DNA of 64,000 bases, taken from Syntrophomonadaceae bacterium (lineage in GTDB: Bacteria > Bacillota > PH28-bin88). Shown one piece after another: positions 53,633-61,664 of this stretch. The notes beneath the pieces are model-generated. The model was given only the letters and a program-made list of their open reading frames with translations. It had not been told where the DNA came from and searched no databases. The stretch's first letter is position 1; the number at the start of each line of letters is the position of its first letter. The stretch spans positions 1 through 64,000 of the forward strand of contig JAGXSE010000057.1 in the NCBI GenBank assembly GCA_018333865.1, in the 5' to 3' direction. The position numbers and the translations under genes were made by a program.

Positions 53633-55936
53633 TCAGGAGGTTGAAATTGATCTCCCGTGTCCGCTTATGCCAGTTTTGCCCTGGTTCATAAGCCCGGCCA
53701 GCACCCGTTCCAGATTGGCGGGCAGCTCTGTAATCCTAACCCCTACGGCATCGTAGATGGCATTAGTAATGGCCGGAGTAATCGAAATGCAAACCGCTTC
53801 GCCAATCCCTTTTGCCCCAAAGGGCCCGGTTTGCTCCATCACCTCTACTGGAATAGTCGTGACTCGCGGAGCATCGACAGCGGTTGGAATAATATAGTTA
53901 TTAAAATTGAGGGTTTTGGTGATGCCCTTTTCCAGCACTACTTCTTCGGTCAGGGCATAGCCCATACCCATCAATGTACCGCCCTCGGACTGTCCTTCTA
54001 AGCCCTGAAGGTTAATCACCCGGCCGGCATCAGGCAGGGCTACTGTTTCTAACACATCCACCTGGCCGGTAAGGGTATCCACCTCTAACAAGACCACATG
54101 GGCATGGGTGCCGAATACCAGGTGGGGAAGCCCATAGACCCCTGGGATTTCTTTTTCTGCTTTGGGGGCATGAAAACGTCCCATCTCACTGCACTCTGCC
54201 CCACCGGCCAGTATCTTTTCCGCCAGTTGGGCATAGGAAATGCTTTTTCCTCCCACTGCCGCCAAACCTTCGCTCAAGTTGACCTCTTCAATGGGGACGC
54301 CTAATTCCTCCGCTACAGCCTCTTTTAGCCGTTGCTGCATCTGTTTTCCGGCAATAATAATGGCATTGCCGGCCACATAAACCGAGCGGGAGGCGGTGGA
54401 AGTCCCGGAATCCGGCGTGGCTGCTGTATCGCCGGTCACCACTTCCACCTGATCCGGATGGCAGCCGAGCACCTCCGCCGCCATCTGGGCATAAGCAATG
54501 CTATTGCCCTGCCCGATTTCCGGACAGCCGACCCCCAGCCGGAAACCGCCGCCGGGGAGCAGCTCAACAACCGCAGTGCCATAATCCGGCAATCTAAAGC
54601 CCAGGCCGCACCCCTTGATGGCGGCAGCCAGACCAACCCCTCTTTTCTTCCAGGGCCGCGAAGGGTTAGCCTTATAGTTTTCCCGGTTAATCCACAGATC
54701 GGTTGCTCCTGCAGCAGCCAAAGTTTGCACGGGGCCCATCGCGGTAATCATCTCGTTGCCCAAGGGCCCTTTATCACCCGTTTGCAAGCCGTTTTTCAGA
54801 CGGATGGCCAGTCTGTCCATCCCCAGTTTTTCAGCCAGGATCTCCATTTGGGTCTCCATGGCAAAGGTGACCTGGTTCACCCCGAAACCCCGCATCGCGC
54901 CACTGACAGAATTGTTGGTGTAAACACAATAGCCGTCTACCTGTGCGTTAGGGGCCCGGTAAGGGCCGCTGCAGTGTTCCACGGCTGAATTTAATATGGT
55001 GCCGCCAAGGGAAGCATAGGCGCCGGTATCCGAGATAATGGTCACCTGGTGGGCTACCAGGGTGCCGTCTCTGGCAGCCCCGGTTTTCATCCGGATGGTC
55101 ATCGGGTGCTTCTTCCAGCCCGACACCACCGATTCTTCCCTATTTAAAATTATTTTTACGGGCCGCCCTGTCTTCAAGGCCAAAAGAGCCAGGTGAATCT
55201 GGATTGTGATTTCGTCCTTGCCGCCAAACCCTCCGCCCACCGGGTTGCCAATCACCCGGATTTTTTCCTTGTCCAGTCCTAAAGAGCGGGCTATCTGAAT
55301 CACGTCCCGGTCCGGATAATGGGAACCGCACCAGACGGTGATGAAACCACGATCATCTATCTGGGCTACCCCTCCTTCGGTTTCCAGGAAGGCAGGCATC
55401 ACGCAGGAGGTATGGTAGGTGTTTTCCACGATGGCTTCGGCCGAGGCAAAAGCCTTTTCCACGTCTCCGTGGGTCACCGCGGTATGCCGGCAGATGTTGC
55501 CGGAGGCATGAACCTGTGGGGCTTTGGCCTGCATCGCTTCCTCCGGATTGAAGACTCCCGGCAGTTCCTCGTATTCCACCCGGATCAGGTCCAGGGCCAT
55601 GGCGGCAATTTCTTTGGATTCGGCGGCAACCAAAGCAACTGCATCACCCATATAGCGCACCTTGTCAGCGCAAAGCACCGGCTGGTCCTGGATCACAATT
55701 CCATAGCCATTTAGCCCGGGCACATCCTGATGGGTAAGCACCGCCGCTACCCCGGGGAGCCTGGCCGCCTCACCGGTGTCAATGCTCTTGATTAAGGCAT
55801 GGGGATAACGGCTGCGCAGGACACTACCCCATAACATCCCCGGAAAGCTGAGATCAGACATGAACCTGGTTTTTCCCGTCACTTTACCGCCGGCATCCTG
55901 GCGAGGCAGCGGCCTACCTATCCATTTAAAGGCCAT
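53633..55936 (-). CDS. Xanthine dehydrogenase-family molybdopterin-binding subunit
   Basis: The complete 767-residue large subunit has GRPLPRQDAGGKVTGKTRFMSDL at the start, GGGFGGKDEITIQIHLALLALKT (about 240), MRGFGVNQVTFAMETQMEIL (about 365), GCPEIGQGNSIAYAQMAAEVLG (about 485) and GPFGAKGIGEAVCISITPAITNAIY near the C terminus. Substrate is inferred to be a purine from context. The ATG at 55936 has GGAGG upstream; the longer frame starts 18 bp before. The iron-sulfur subunit gene ends 18 bp upstream. Confidence 0.94.
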   Translation of the reverse strand: MAFKWIGRPLPRQDAGGKVTGKTRFMSDLSFPGMLWGSVLRSRYPHALIKSIDTGEAARLPGVAAVLTHQDVPGLNGYGIVIQDQPVLCADKVRYMGDAVALVAAESKEIAAMALDLIRVEYEELPGVFNPEEAMQAKAPQVHASGNICRHTAVTHGDVEKAFASAEAIVENTYHTSCVMPAFLETEGGVAQIDDRGFITVWCGSHYPDRDVIQIARSLGLDKEKIRVIGNPVGGGFGGKDEITIQIHLALLALKTGRPVKIILNREESVVSGWKKHPMTIRMKTGAARDGTLVAHQVTIISDTGAYASLGGTILNSAVEHCSGPYRAPNAQVDGYCVYTNNSVSGAMRGFGVNQVTFAMETQMEILAEKLGMDRLAIRLKNGLQTGDKGPLGNEMITAMGPVQTLAAAGATDLWINRENYKANPSRPWKKRGVGLAAAIKGCGLGFRLPDYGTAVVELLPGGGFRLGVGCPEIGQGNSIAYAQMAAEVLGCHPDQVEVVTGDTAATPDSGTSTASRSVYVAGNAIIIAGKQMQQRLKEAVAEELGVPIEEVNLSEGLAAVGGKSISYAQLAEKILAGGAECSEMGRFHAPKAEKEIPGVYGLPHLVFGTHAHVVLLEVDTLTGQVDVLETVALPDAGRVINLQGLEGQSEGGTLMGMGYALTEEVVLEKGITKTLNFNNYIIPTAVDAPRVTTIPVEVMEQTGPFGAKGIGEAVCISITPAITNAIYDAVGVRITELPANLERVLAGLMNQGKTGISGHGRSISTS

Positions 55937-55954
55937 GGACCTTCCCTCCTTCAC

Positions 55955-56416
55955 TCATAGGCTAGCGGCAGCAGTCTTGATCGCTTGCACGATCTTCACA
56001 TATCCCGTGCATCGGCACAGATTCCCGGCAATGGCTTCTTTGATCTCCTGTTCAGAAGGAAGAGGATTTTGCATCAGCAACGCTTTAGCTGAAAGCACCA
56101 TACCCGGCGTACAGTAGCCGCACTGGACCGCCCCTTCGGCAATAAAGGCCTCTTGCAACGGATCAAGCTTTCCGTCCTTGGCCAGACCCTCGATGGTGAC
56201 CACATTCCGCCCTTTGATCTGACCAACGAGCACCAAGCAGGAATTTACCGCCTGGCCGTCCAGCAAGACCGTGCAGGCACCGCACTCGCCCTGGCCGCAG
56301 CCTTCTTTGGTACCAGTGAAGTCCAGTTCTTCCCGCAAAACATCCACGAGCCGGGCTTTTGGATCCACTGCCAATTCCACCGATAAGCCATTTAAAATAA
56401 AGGATATTTTCTCCAT
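55955..56416 (-). CDS. Molybdenum hydroxylase [2Fe-2S] subunit
   Basis: The 153-residue small subunit has eight cluster cysteines: CGQGECGACTVLLDGQAVNSC (plant ferredoxin-type, about 40-60) and CGYCTPGM (about 99) plus CRCTGY (about 135) in the helical second domain. It is the first gene of the small-large-medium operon. In 56417-56525 upstream there is a TGTGAC...GTCACA hairpin around GGGGACGGGG. Confidence 0.96.
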   Translation of the reverse strand: MEKISFILNGLSVELAVDPKARLVDVLREELDFTGTKEGCGQGECGACTVLLDGQAVNSCLVLVGQIKGRNVVTIEGLAKDGKLDPLQEAFIAEGAVQCGYCTPGMVLSAKALLMQNPLPSEQEIKEAIAGNLCRCTGYVKIVQAIKTAAASL

Positions 56417-56449
56417 TAGGCACCCTCCTAAAACATCACCTATACGTAT

Positions 56450-56484
56450 GCCTGTGACAAGGGGACGGGGTTGCTGTCACATGT
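56450..56484. repeat. GTCACA-bounded hairpin with GGGGACGGGG core
   Basis: TGTGACAAGGGGACGGGGTTGCTGTCACA lies between the carbamate kinase gene and the iron-sulfur subunit gene. It shares the GGGGACGG core with the hairpins around the XRE-cupin gene. Confidence 0.55.
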
Positions 56485-56525
56485 GCTTAGCTCCTGTCCA
56501 CCGACGACCGGCCGATTACTTCCGG

Positions 56526-57464
56526 CTACAGGATTCGCGTCCCGGTAAGCCCTTTCACCGCCCGGTAAGCATCTAAAAGCGGCCCGATAATCGCTTCTTT
56601 TCCGCCATTTTCCACAAAACGACAGGCAGCGTCCACTTTCGGCCCCATACTGCCAGGTGGAAACTGGCCTTCAGCCATGTATGCCCTGGCTTCAGCCAGG
56701 GTCATCTTTTCCAAATCCCGTTGGCTTGGTTTGCCAAAGTCTAAGGATACCCGATCAACGCTTGTAAGGATCAGGAAGTTATCAGCACTTATGTCCCGGG
56801 CCAGCAATTGTCCCGTCAAATCCTTATCGATAACTGCTTCCACTCCCTGCAGCATCCCGTATTCATCCCGCATTACCGGAATGCCCCCACCGCCGGCGGC
56901 AACCACCACATACCCGCTGTCCAATAAAGACTTGATACCGCTTTTTTCGATGATCTCAATGGGAAAGGGAGATGGAACTACCCGCCGCCAAGCATCATTG
57001 CCCACTTGGGTCATCCGGTACCCCTTTTCCTCTGTAAGCCGGGCGGCCTCTGCCGCATTATAATAGGGGCCGACAGGTTTGGTCGGCAGTTGAAAAGCCG
57101 GGTCTGCCGGGTCAACCAAGACCTGAGTCACCACTGAAATAACATTAATATTAATTCCTGCCGATTTAAACCCGTTACCCAGTTTTTGTTGGATAGCATA
57201 ACCAATCGAACCCTGGGTATTCGAGACACAGACATCCAGCGGCATGGCAGGCACAGTGTCTTTGGCCAGTTCATTCTTTAATAAAATGTTCCCGACCTGG
57301 GGTCCGTTGCCATGGGTGATCAGGACCCGGTAGCCTTCTTGGACCAAGGCCACCACGCTTTGACACACCCGCTCCACATTGCTCAGCTGTTCGGCAAAAG
57401 TCCCTTTTTGATTGGCCATGATGATTGCATTTCCCCCAAAGGCCATCACAACCGTGTTTCCCAT
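56526..57464 (-). CDS. arcC: Carbamate kinase
   Basis: The enzyme makes ATP from carbamoyl phosphate. The 312-residue protein starts MGNTVVMAFGGNAI and keeps ITHGNGPQVGNIL (about 45), CVSNTQGSIGYAIQQ, VVPSPFPIEIIE and VAAGGGGIPV (about 208). The ATG at 57464 has GGGGGAG upstream. Within the island it is the likely energy-yielding step for carbamoyl phosphate released by YgeW. Confidence 0.95.
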   Translation of the reverse strand: MGNTVVMAFGGNAIIMANQKGTFAEQLSNVERVCQSVVALVQEGYRVLITHGNGPQVGNILLKNELAKDTVPAMPLDVCVSNTQGSIGYAIQQKLGNGFKSAGININVISVVTQVLVDPADPAFQLPTKPVGPYYNAAEAARLTEEKGYRMTQVGNDAWRRVVPSPFPIEIIEKSGIKSLLDSGYVVVAAGGGGIPVMRDEYGMLQGVEAVIDKDLTGQLLARDISADNFLILTSVDRVSLDFGKPSQRDLEKMTLAEARAYMAEGQFPPGSMGPKVDAACRFVENGGKEAIIGPLLDAYRAVKGLTGTRIL

Positions 57465-57568
57465 CTTTCTCCCCCATTCTTGTCTAACTCGGTTCAAGTG
57501 TTTGAGATGACATACCATTTTTTGCTCCAGCTCCTGACCACTGCCCACTGACTACTGATTACACCACC

Positions 57569-58297
57569 CTATTTTCTCACCAAGGTAAATTCATACTTGT
57601 CACCCCGGTAGTATTGGCGGCCAAAATTGATCGCCTTGTCATTCTCGTCATACAGTACGCCTTCTATAAAGATCATTGGGGTTAAGGCATCGACTCCCAA
57701 GAGCTTAGCAACTGCCTTCGGCGGCAAAACAGCGTTTACCCGCGAGATAAATTGCTTGGGCTTGTATGGAGTGAACATTCTGATGAATTCGGTTAAGGAG
57801 TGGCAGCGGCTCCTCCCTTTTAACAAGGACTCATTGGTCAATAGCCAAAGGGGAATAACGTCATAACAGTAAACTACCGGTTCTCCATCCGCCAAGCGCA
57901 GGCTTTCCACAACATAAGCATGGGAGCTAGGGTCCAGCTCCAGCGCTGCGGCAATAATGGGATCCAGCCGCTCCTGATAGATTTTAACTATCTTGTCTTC
58001 AGCTTTTTTTCCGGCATTCTGAATGGTGCTAAAGAGGCTATCCAGCTTTTCCATCCCGGCGATCACTTTTTTGGGCTCTTTTTTGAGAAAGGACCCTACC
58101 CCGTGGCGGCGGGAAAGAATGCCCTCTTTTTCCAATATTGACAAGGCCTCCCTCAGCGTCCCCCGGCTCACACCCAGCTCATTGGCTAGCTCTGGCTCTG
58201 ACGGCAGCTGCTGTCCGGCAAGATATAACCCTTCCGAAATTCTCCGCTTGAATTCGTTGGCTATTTCCATATACAGGGGCGACCTTGCTTGATACAT
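57569..58297 (-). CDS. GntR-family regulator with UTRA domain
   Basis: The 242-residue regulator has an N-terminal winged helix (LYMEIANEFKRRISEGLYLAGQQLPSEPELANELGVSRGTLREALSILEKEGILSRRHGVGSF, about 8-70) and a UTRA ligand-binding domain (about 95-240), the HutC subfamily. AGGAGGT precedes the ATG. It heads the carbamate kinase-hydroxylase group and probably controls it in response to a purine-related ligand. Confidence 0.93.
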   Translation of the reverse strand: MYQARSPLYMEIANEFKRRISEGLYLAGQQLPSEPELANELGVSRGTLREALSILEKEGILSRRHGVGSFLKKEPKKVIAGMEKLDSLFSTIQNAGKKAEDKIVKIYQERLDPIIAAALELDPSSHAYVVESLRLADGEPVVYCYDVIPLWLLTNESLLKGRSRCHSLTEFIRMFTPYKPKQFISRVNAVLPPKAVAKLLGVDALTPMIFIEGVLYDENDKAINFGRQYYRGDKYEFTLVRK

Positions 58298-58501
58298 AAT
58301 ACCTCCTATGCAAACAAAACAGCCTAAGATTTGAACACCAGCCCAAATGCTGCAAATACCTCACGCAAAGACAAACAAGCGGCCCTGGGGACACCTTTGG
58401 ATTGATACTTTAGTACCTTACGGTTTTAGAACTGCAATAAAAAACAAGTTGTTATTGGGTTGTGGGCGAAGCCCTCTTGGGTATATCCTCTCAGTATTCT
58501 C

Positions 58502-58716
58502 ATTCCCCTCCCGTGGAGGGGTGGTGCGAAGCACCGGGGTGGTTATTCCCCTCCATTGGAGGGGTGGTGCGAAGCACCGGGGTGGTTATTCCCCTCCATT
58601 GGAGGGGTGGTGCGAAGCACCGGGGTGGTTATTCCCCTCCATTGGAGGGGTGGTGCGAAGCACCGGGGTGGTTATTCCCCTCCATTGGAGGGGTGGTGCG
58701 AAGCACCGGGGTGGTT
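58502..58716. repeat. Five tandem copies of a 43-bp palindromic unit
   Basis: The unit is ATTCCCCTCC, ATTGGAGGGG, TGGTGCGAAGCACC, GGGGTGGTT. The copies start at 58502, 58545, 58588, 58631 and 58674. The last four are identical as read; the first has CGT for ATT. Each contains two small hairpins (CCCCTCC/GGAGGGG and GGTGC/GCACC). Confidence 0.95.
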
Positions 58717-58800
58717 CCCTTGCTGCAATACGGAACAGTTCCAAGGCAACTCCATTAAACAAGCCAATTTGTATAAAAATCCTTCACTTGAATGTATTTC

Positions 58801-58884
58801 GACCACCCCGTCCTGACGGACACCCCTCCACGGGAGGGGAATGACCACCCCGTCCTGACGGACACCCCTCCACGGGAGGGGAAT
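58801..58884. repeat. Two tandem copies of a related 42-bp unit in opposite orientation
   Basis: GACCACCCCGTCCTGACGGA followed by CACCCCTCCACGGGAGGGGAAT, twice. The reverse complement of the 43-bp unit aligns with it except for the inner stem (GTCC..GGAC in place of GGTGC..GCACC). Confidence 0.95.
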
Positions 58885-58999
58885 TTTTGGAGTTCTTTGT
58901 TAGCTTCATCATTTACTACCGCTTTCATGGAGGGGAATTTTTTTAGGTTGTGGGCGAAGTCCACTTTGGAAAAATTTGGCCGCTGCCCAGTGTTGCATG

Positions 59000-60328
59000 C
59001 TAAAATTTTTGCCACAGACTAGCGGCCAGGCGCCTTGCTTCCTTTGCCAGCTCTTTTTCATCCACTCCTGCCAGCTGCCTGTCCAGCATCCTGATTTTGC
59101 CGCCTACGATGGTGGTATTTACCATCGGCCCAGAAACCCCAAACAACAGGTGGCCGTAAAAGTTACCTGCCGTGAAGGGTGTCGGCGGTGTATAATTGAT
59201 GGTAATGACGTCAGCATAGGCACCCGGTGCCAGCATCCCCAAAGGCCGTTCGAAATATTGGGACAAGATTTTTGGGTTATTGCTGAAAATCAACTGGGGG
59301 ACTTCCTCCCAGGCTGCGCTGGGGTCGCGCCGGTTAAATTTATGCAAGAGATTAGCTACTTTAATCCCTTCGAACATGTCAGCGGTATAGCCATCCGTAC
59401 CCATCCCCACCAATACGCCTCTTCCCAACATCTCTTTCAGCGGAGCACACCCTACCGCGTTGCCCATATTGGACTCTGGGTTATGAGCAACATTGGTGCC
59501 GGTTTCGGCTAAGAGCGAAAGCTCATGGCTGTTTACGTGGACGCAATGGGCGGCCATGGTTTTTTTGCCTAACAGTCCAAAGTCCTTTAGCCTTTCCACA
59601 ACCCGTTTTTGGTGGTGGGCCAAAGAGTGTTCCACATCCGCCAGGTCCTCCGCCACATGCAGATGCACACCCACGCCAAGTTCTGCGGACTGATCAGCAC
59701 ACTTCTTCAGGGTATCGTCACTCACCGTAAAGGAGGCATGAATGCCGAAAGTGGCCTGGAGCATTGGTTCTGGCCTCTCTTTTAAGCAGCGGATATAGTC
59801 CCCATTTTCCGCTATCCCTTCTTCGGCCTTCTTTTGCCCGTCCCGGTCCGAAACCTCGTAACAAAGGCAGCTGCGCACCCCTAGCTCCTGGGCTGCCCGG
59901 GCAATGGTCCGCAAGCTGCCGGTAATAGCGTTGGGGCTGGCATGATGGTCCAAAACAGTAGTAGTACCGTTTTTAATGCATTCGAGATAATGAATCAAGG
60001 CGCTGTAATAGACGTCTTCCAGGCTGAGAGCTTGGTCTAGCCGCCACCAAAGCCGGGACAAAATCTCAGTAAAATTTGCCGGAGGCGCATCTTTTAAAGC
60101 CATCCCCCTGGCAAAAGTACTGTAACAGTGGGTATGGACATTGGTCATGCCGGGCATGATCAGGCCGCCCCTGGCATCCACAAATTGGGCCTCGCTGTAT
60201 TTCTTTCTTAAAGTCTGGGTATCGCCTACCTCCATAATCACATCATCTGCCATATAAACGGCTCCGTCAGTAATGAGCTGGTTATCTGGTCCTAAGGTAA
60301 TCAGCGTCCCGTTTCCGACTAATAACAT
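59000..60328 (-). CDS. ssnA: Putative aminohydrolase SsnA
   Basis: This amidohydrolase-superfamily protein of the SsnA family has 442 residues. Metal-site motifs are GMTNVHTHCYSTFARGM (about 55), GVHLHVAEDLADVEH (about 222), MAAHCVHVNSHEL (about 265) and VGMGTDGYTADMFEG (about 308). SsnA is found with selenium-dependent molybdenum hydroxylases and YgfK in E. coli and Clostridia. Its exact reaction is not firmly known; a deaminase or cyclic amidase step on a purine breakdown product is likely. AGGGGG lies upstream of the ATG. Confidence 0.93.
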   Translation of the reverse strand: MLLVGNGTLITLGPDNQLITDGAVYMADDVIMEVGDTQTLRKKYSEAQFVDARGGLIMPGMTNVHTHCYSTFARGMALKDAPPANFTEILSRLWWRLDQALSLEDVYYSALIHYLECIKNGTTTVLDHHASPNAITGSLRTIARAAQELGVRSCLCYEVSDRDGQKKAEEGIAENGDYIRCLKERPEPMLQATFGIHASFTVSDDTLKKCADQSAELGVGVHLHVAEDLADVEHSLAHHQKRVVERLKDFGLLGKKTMAAHCVHVNSHELSLLAETGTNVAHNPESNMGNAVGCAPLKEMLGRGVLVGMGTDGYTADMFEGIKVANLLHKFNRRDPSAAWEEVPQLIFSNNPKILSQYFERPLGMLAPGAYADVITINYTPPTPFTAGNFYGHLLFGVSGPMVNTTIVGGKIRMLDRQLAGVDEKELAKEARRLAASLWQKF

Positions 60329-60356
60329 TTGCCTCTACCCCCTTCAGGCAGTAGTG

Positions 60357-60480
60357 ATCACAGATGCTACCCGCTCTAATATACCCCCGCTTCTTCGAAG
60401 CGGTTTTATAAGAGCGGTTACGCACTGCATTAACTGGCTCTAAGCTTCAACCTTCGGCTGAAGCCAAGACCCAGTTGAAC
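60357..60480. repeat. Structured 124-bp element, uninterrupted copy
   Basis: On the minus strand it runs from GTTCAACTGGGTCTTGGC to AGCGGGTAGCATCTGTGATC. AACTGG pairs with CCAGTT around an inner hairpin. ACCGCTCT pairs with AGAGCGGGT around CCGCTTCGAAGAAGCGG. It overlaps the preA-like gene and encodes its last residues (FNWVLASAEG) and stop. The second copy is at 52536-52730. Confidence 0.85.
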
Positions 60481-61664
60481 TGGATGGTCAAACAGGCGGG
60501 GACCGGGCAGGCGGCTGTACAGAAGCCACAGCCGACACACTGCTTTTTGTCAATCACCGGCAAGCGGTCCTGGCCGATGCTGATGGCCTGATGCCCGCCA
60601 TCGCGACAGGCCAGGTAGCAGCGATCGCACCTCACACATAGAGCTTCCTGCAAGACGGAAACCGCCTGATGTCCTCTGGGCAGTTGCGAGTGCTCAACCA
60701 GATTGGGCAGGGCCTTCCCGACCAGTTCCTCCACTTTTGTAAAACCCTTCGCCTCCAGGTAATACTTCAGGCCATCGACTAAGTCTTCGATCACCCGGAA
60801 ACCATGCTGCATTACCACCGTGCATAGCTGCAGGTTACGGGCACCCAAGAGCAAGAACTCGACGGCATCACGCCAGGTAGTAATCCCGCCGGTTGCCGTA
60901 ATCGGGATCTCCACTTTTCTGGCGATTTCGGCAACACACCTTAAAGCCACTGGTTTGATGGCAGCCCCGGAAATGCCGCCGATACATGACTTGCCGTTAA
61001 CCTGGGGATAAGGGGAAAAGGTATCCAGGTCCACCCCGATGATGCCCTTGACCGTGTTAATGGCACAGACCCCATCCGCCCCGCTTCTTTTCACTGCCGC
61101 TGCTGCTGCGGCAATATCGGCAATTTGCGGTGTCAGCTTAATGACTACCGGGATTTTTTTGGCGGCCTCCTTGACCCACCGGGCAGTTCTTTCAGTGAGT
61201 TCCGGGTTTTGCCCGATGGTGCTTCCCATGCCTTTTTCCGGCATCCCATGGGGACAGGAAAAACTGCACTCGATCATATCGGCGCCAGCAGCCTCCAGCC
61301 TTTGCACCAGCTCTTGCCAGTCCTCCTGCTTTTGCCCCATGATGCTTGCTACCACCACTTTATACGGGAACTCCTTCTTTAGCCGCTTCACTCTTCCTTC
61401 CACCACATCCACGTGGTGGGCAGAGATCAAATCAATATTTTGCAAGGCCACCAGGCGTTTATCTTCATAGTCCAGTCCGGCCATCATCGGGTAGGCCAGA
61501 TTGACTACCTCGGTTTCCACAGAGGTTGTTTTAAGCACCGCACCAGCCCAGCCGGCGGCAAAGGCTCTGGCGACCATTTCCTCGTCGTCTGTACAAGGGG
61601 AGGCTGCCAGGACATAGGGGTTAGGGTACTTAATGCCGCAGAATTCCAAAGACAGGTCAATCAT
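60447..61664 (-). CDS. PreA-like dihydropyrimidine/dihydroorotate dehydrogenase-family subunit with 2x[4Fe-4S]
   Basis: The FMN barrel comes first (LSLEFCGIKYPNPYVLAASP, ADMIECSFSCPHGMPEKGMGSTIGQ, VVIKLTPQIADI, ITATGGITTWRDAVEFLLLGA). A C-terminal bacterial ferredoxin domain follows (CVRCDRCYLACRDGG and CVGCGFCTAACPVPAC). In animal dihydropyrimidine dehydrogenase the residue before GQ in GLACGQ is a catalytic Cys; here it is Ile. It overlaps the PreT-like gene by 8 bp. The pair may reduce pyrimidines or act like YgfK on a purine intermediate. ATG at 61664 has AGGGGG upstream. The C-terminal tail comes from a repeat. Confidence 0.9.
   Translation of the reverse strand: MIDLSLEFCGIKYPNPYVLAASPCTDDEEMVARAFAAGWAGAVLKTTSVETEVVNLAYPMMAGLDYEDKRLVALQNIDLISAHHVDVVEGRVKRLKKEFPYKVVVASIMGQKQEDWQELVQRLEAAGADMIECSFSCPHGMPEKGMGSTIGQNPELTERTARWVKEAAKKIPVVIKLTPQIADIAAAAAAVKRSGADGVCAINTVKGIIGVDLDTFSPYPQVNGKSCIGGISGAAIKPVALRCVAEIARKVEIPITATGGITTWRDAVEFLLLGARNLQLCTVVMQHGFRVIEDLVDGLKYYLEAKGFTKVEELVGKALPNLVEHSQLPRGHQAVSVLQEALCVRCDRCYLACRDGGHQAISIGQDRLPVIDKKQCVGCGFCTAACPVPACLTIQFNWVLASAEG

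Larger units (their letters stand above)
58298..58999. other. 702-bp repeat-rich gap between ssnA and the GntR gene
   Basis: No gene is supported. It contains five tandem 43-bp units, two inverted-family 42-bp units, and a direct repeat GGTTGTGGGCGAAG at 58459-58472 and 58945-58958 that brackets them. The translated frames with repeated GGVVRSTGVVIPLHWR are repeat artefacts. Confidence 0.8.

Noticed and set aside
58347-58844. Overlapping plus-strand frames with repeated GGVVRSTGVVIPLHWR-type peptides
   Set aside because: They are translations of the 43-bp tandem repeat in several frames, with no ribosome site and no family resemblance.
58502-58884. Reading the 43-bp units as CRISPR repeats
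   Set aside because: The units abut directly with no unique spacers.
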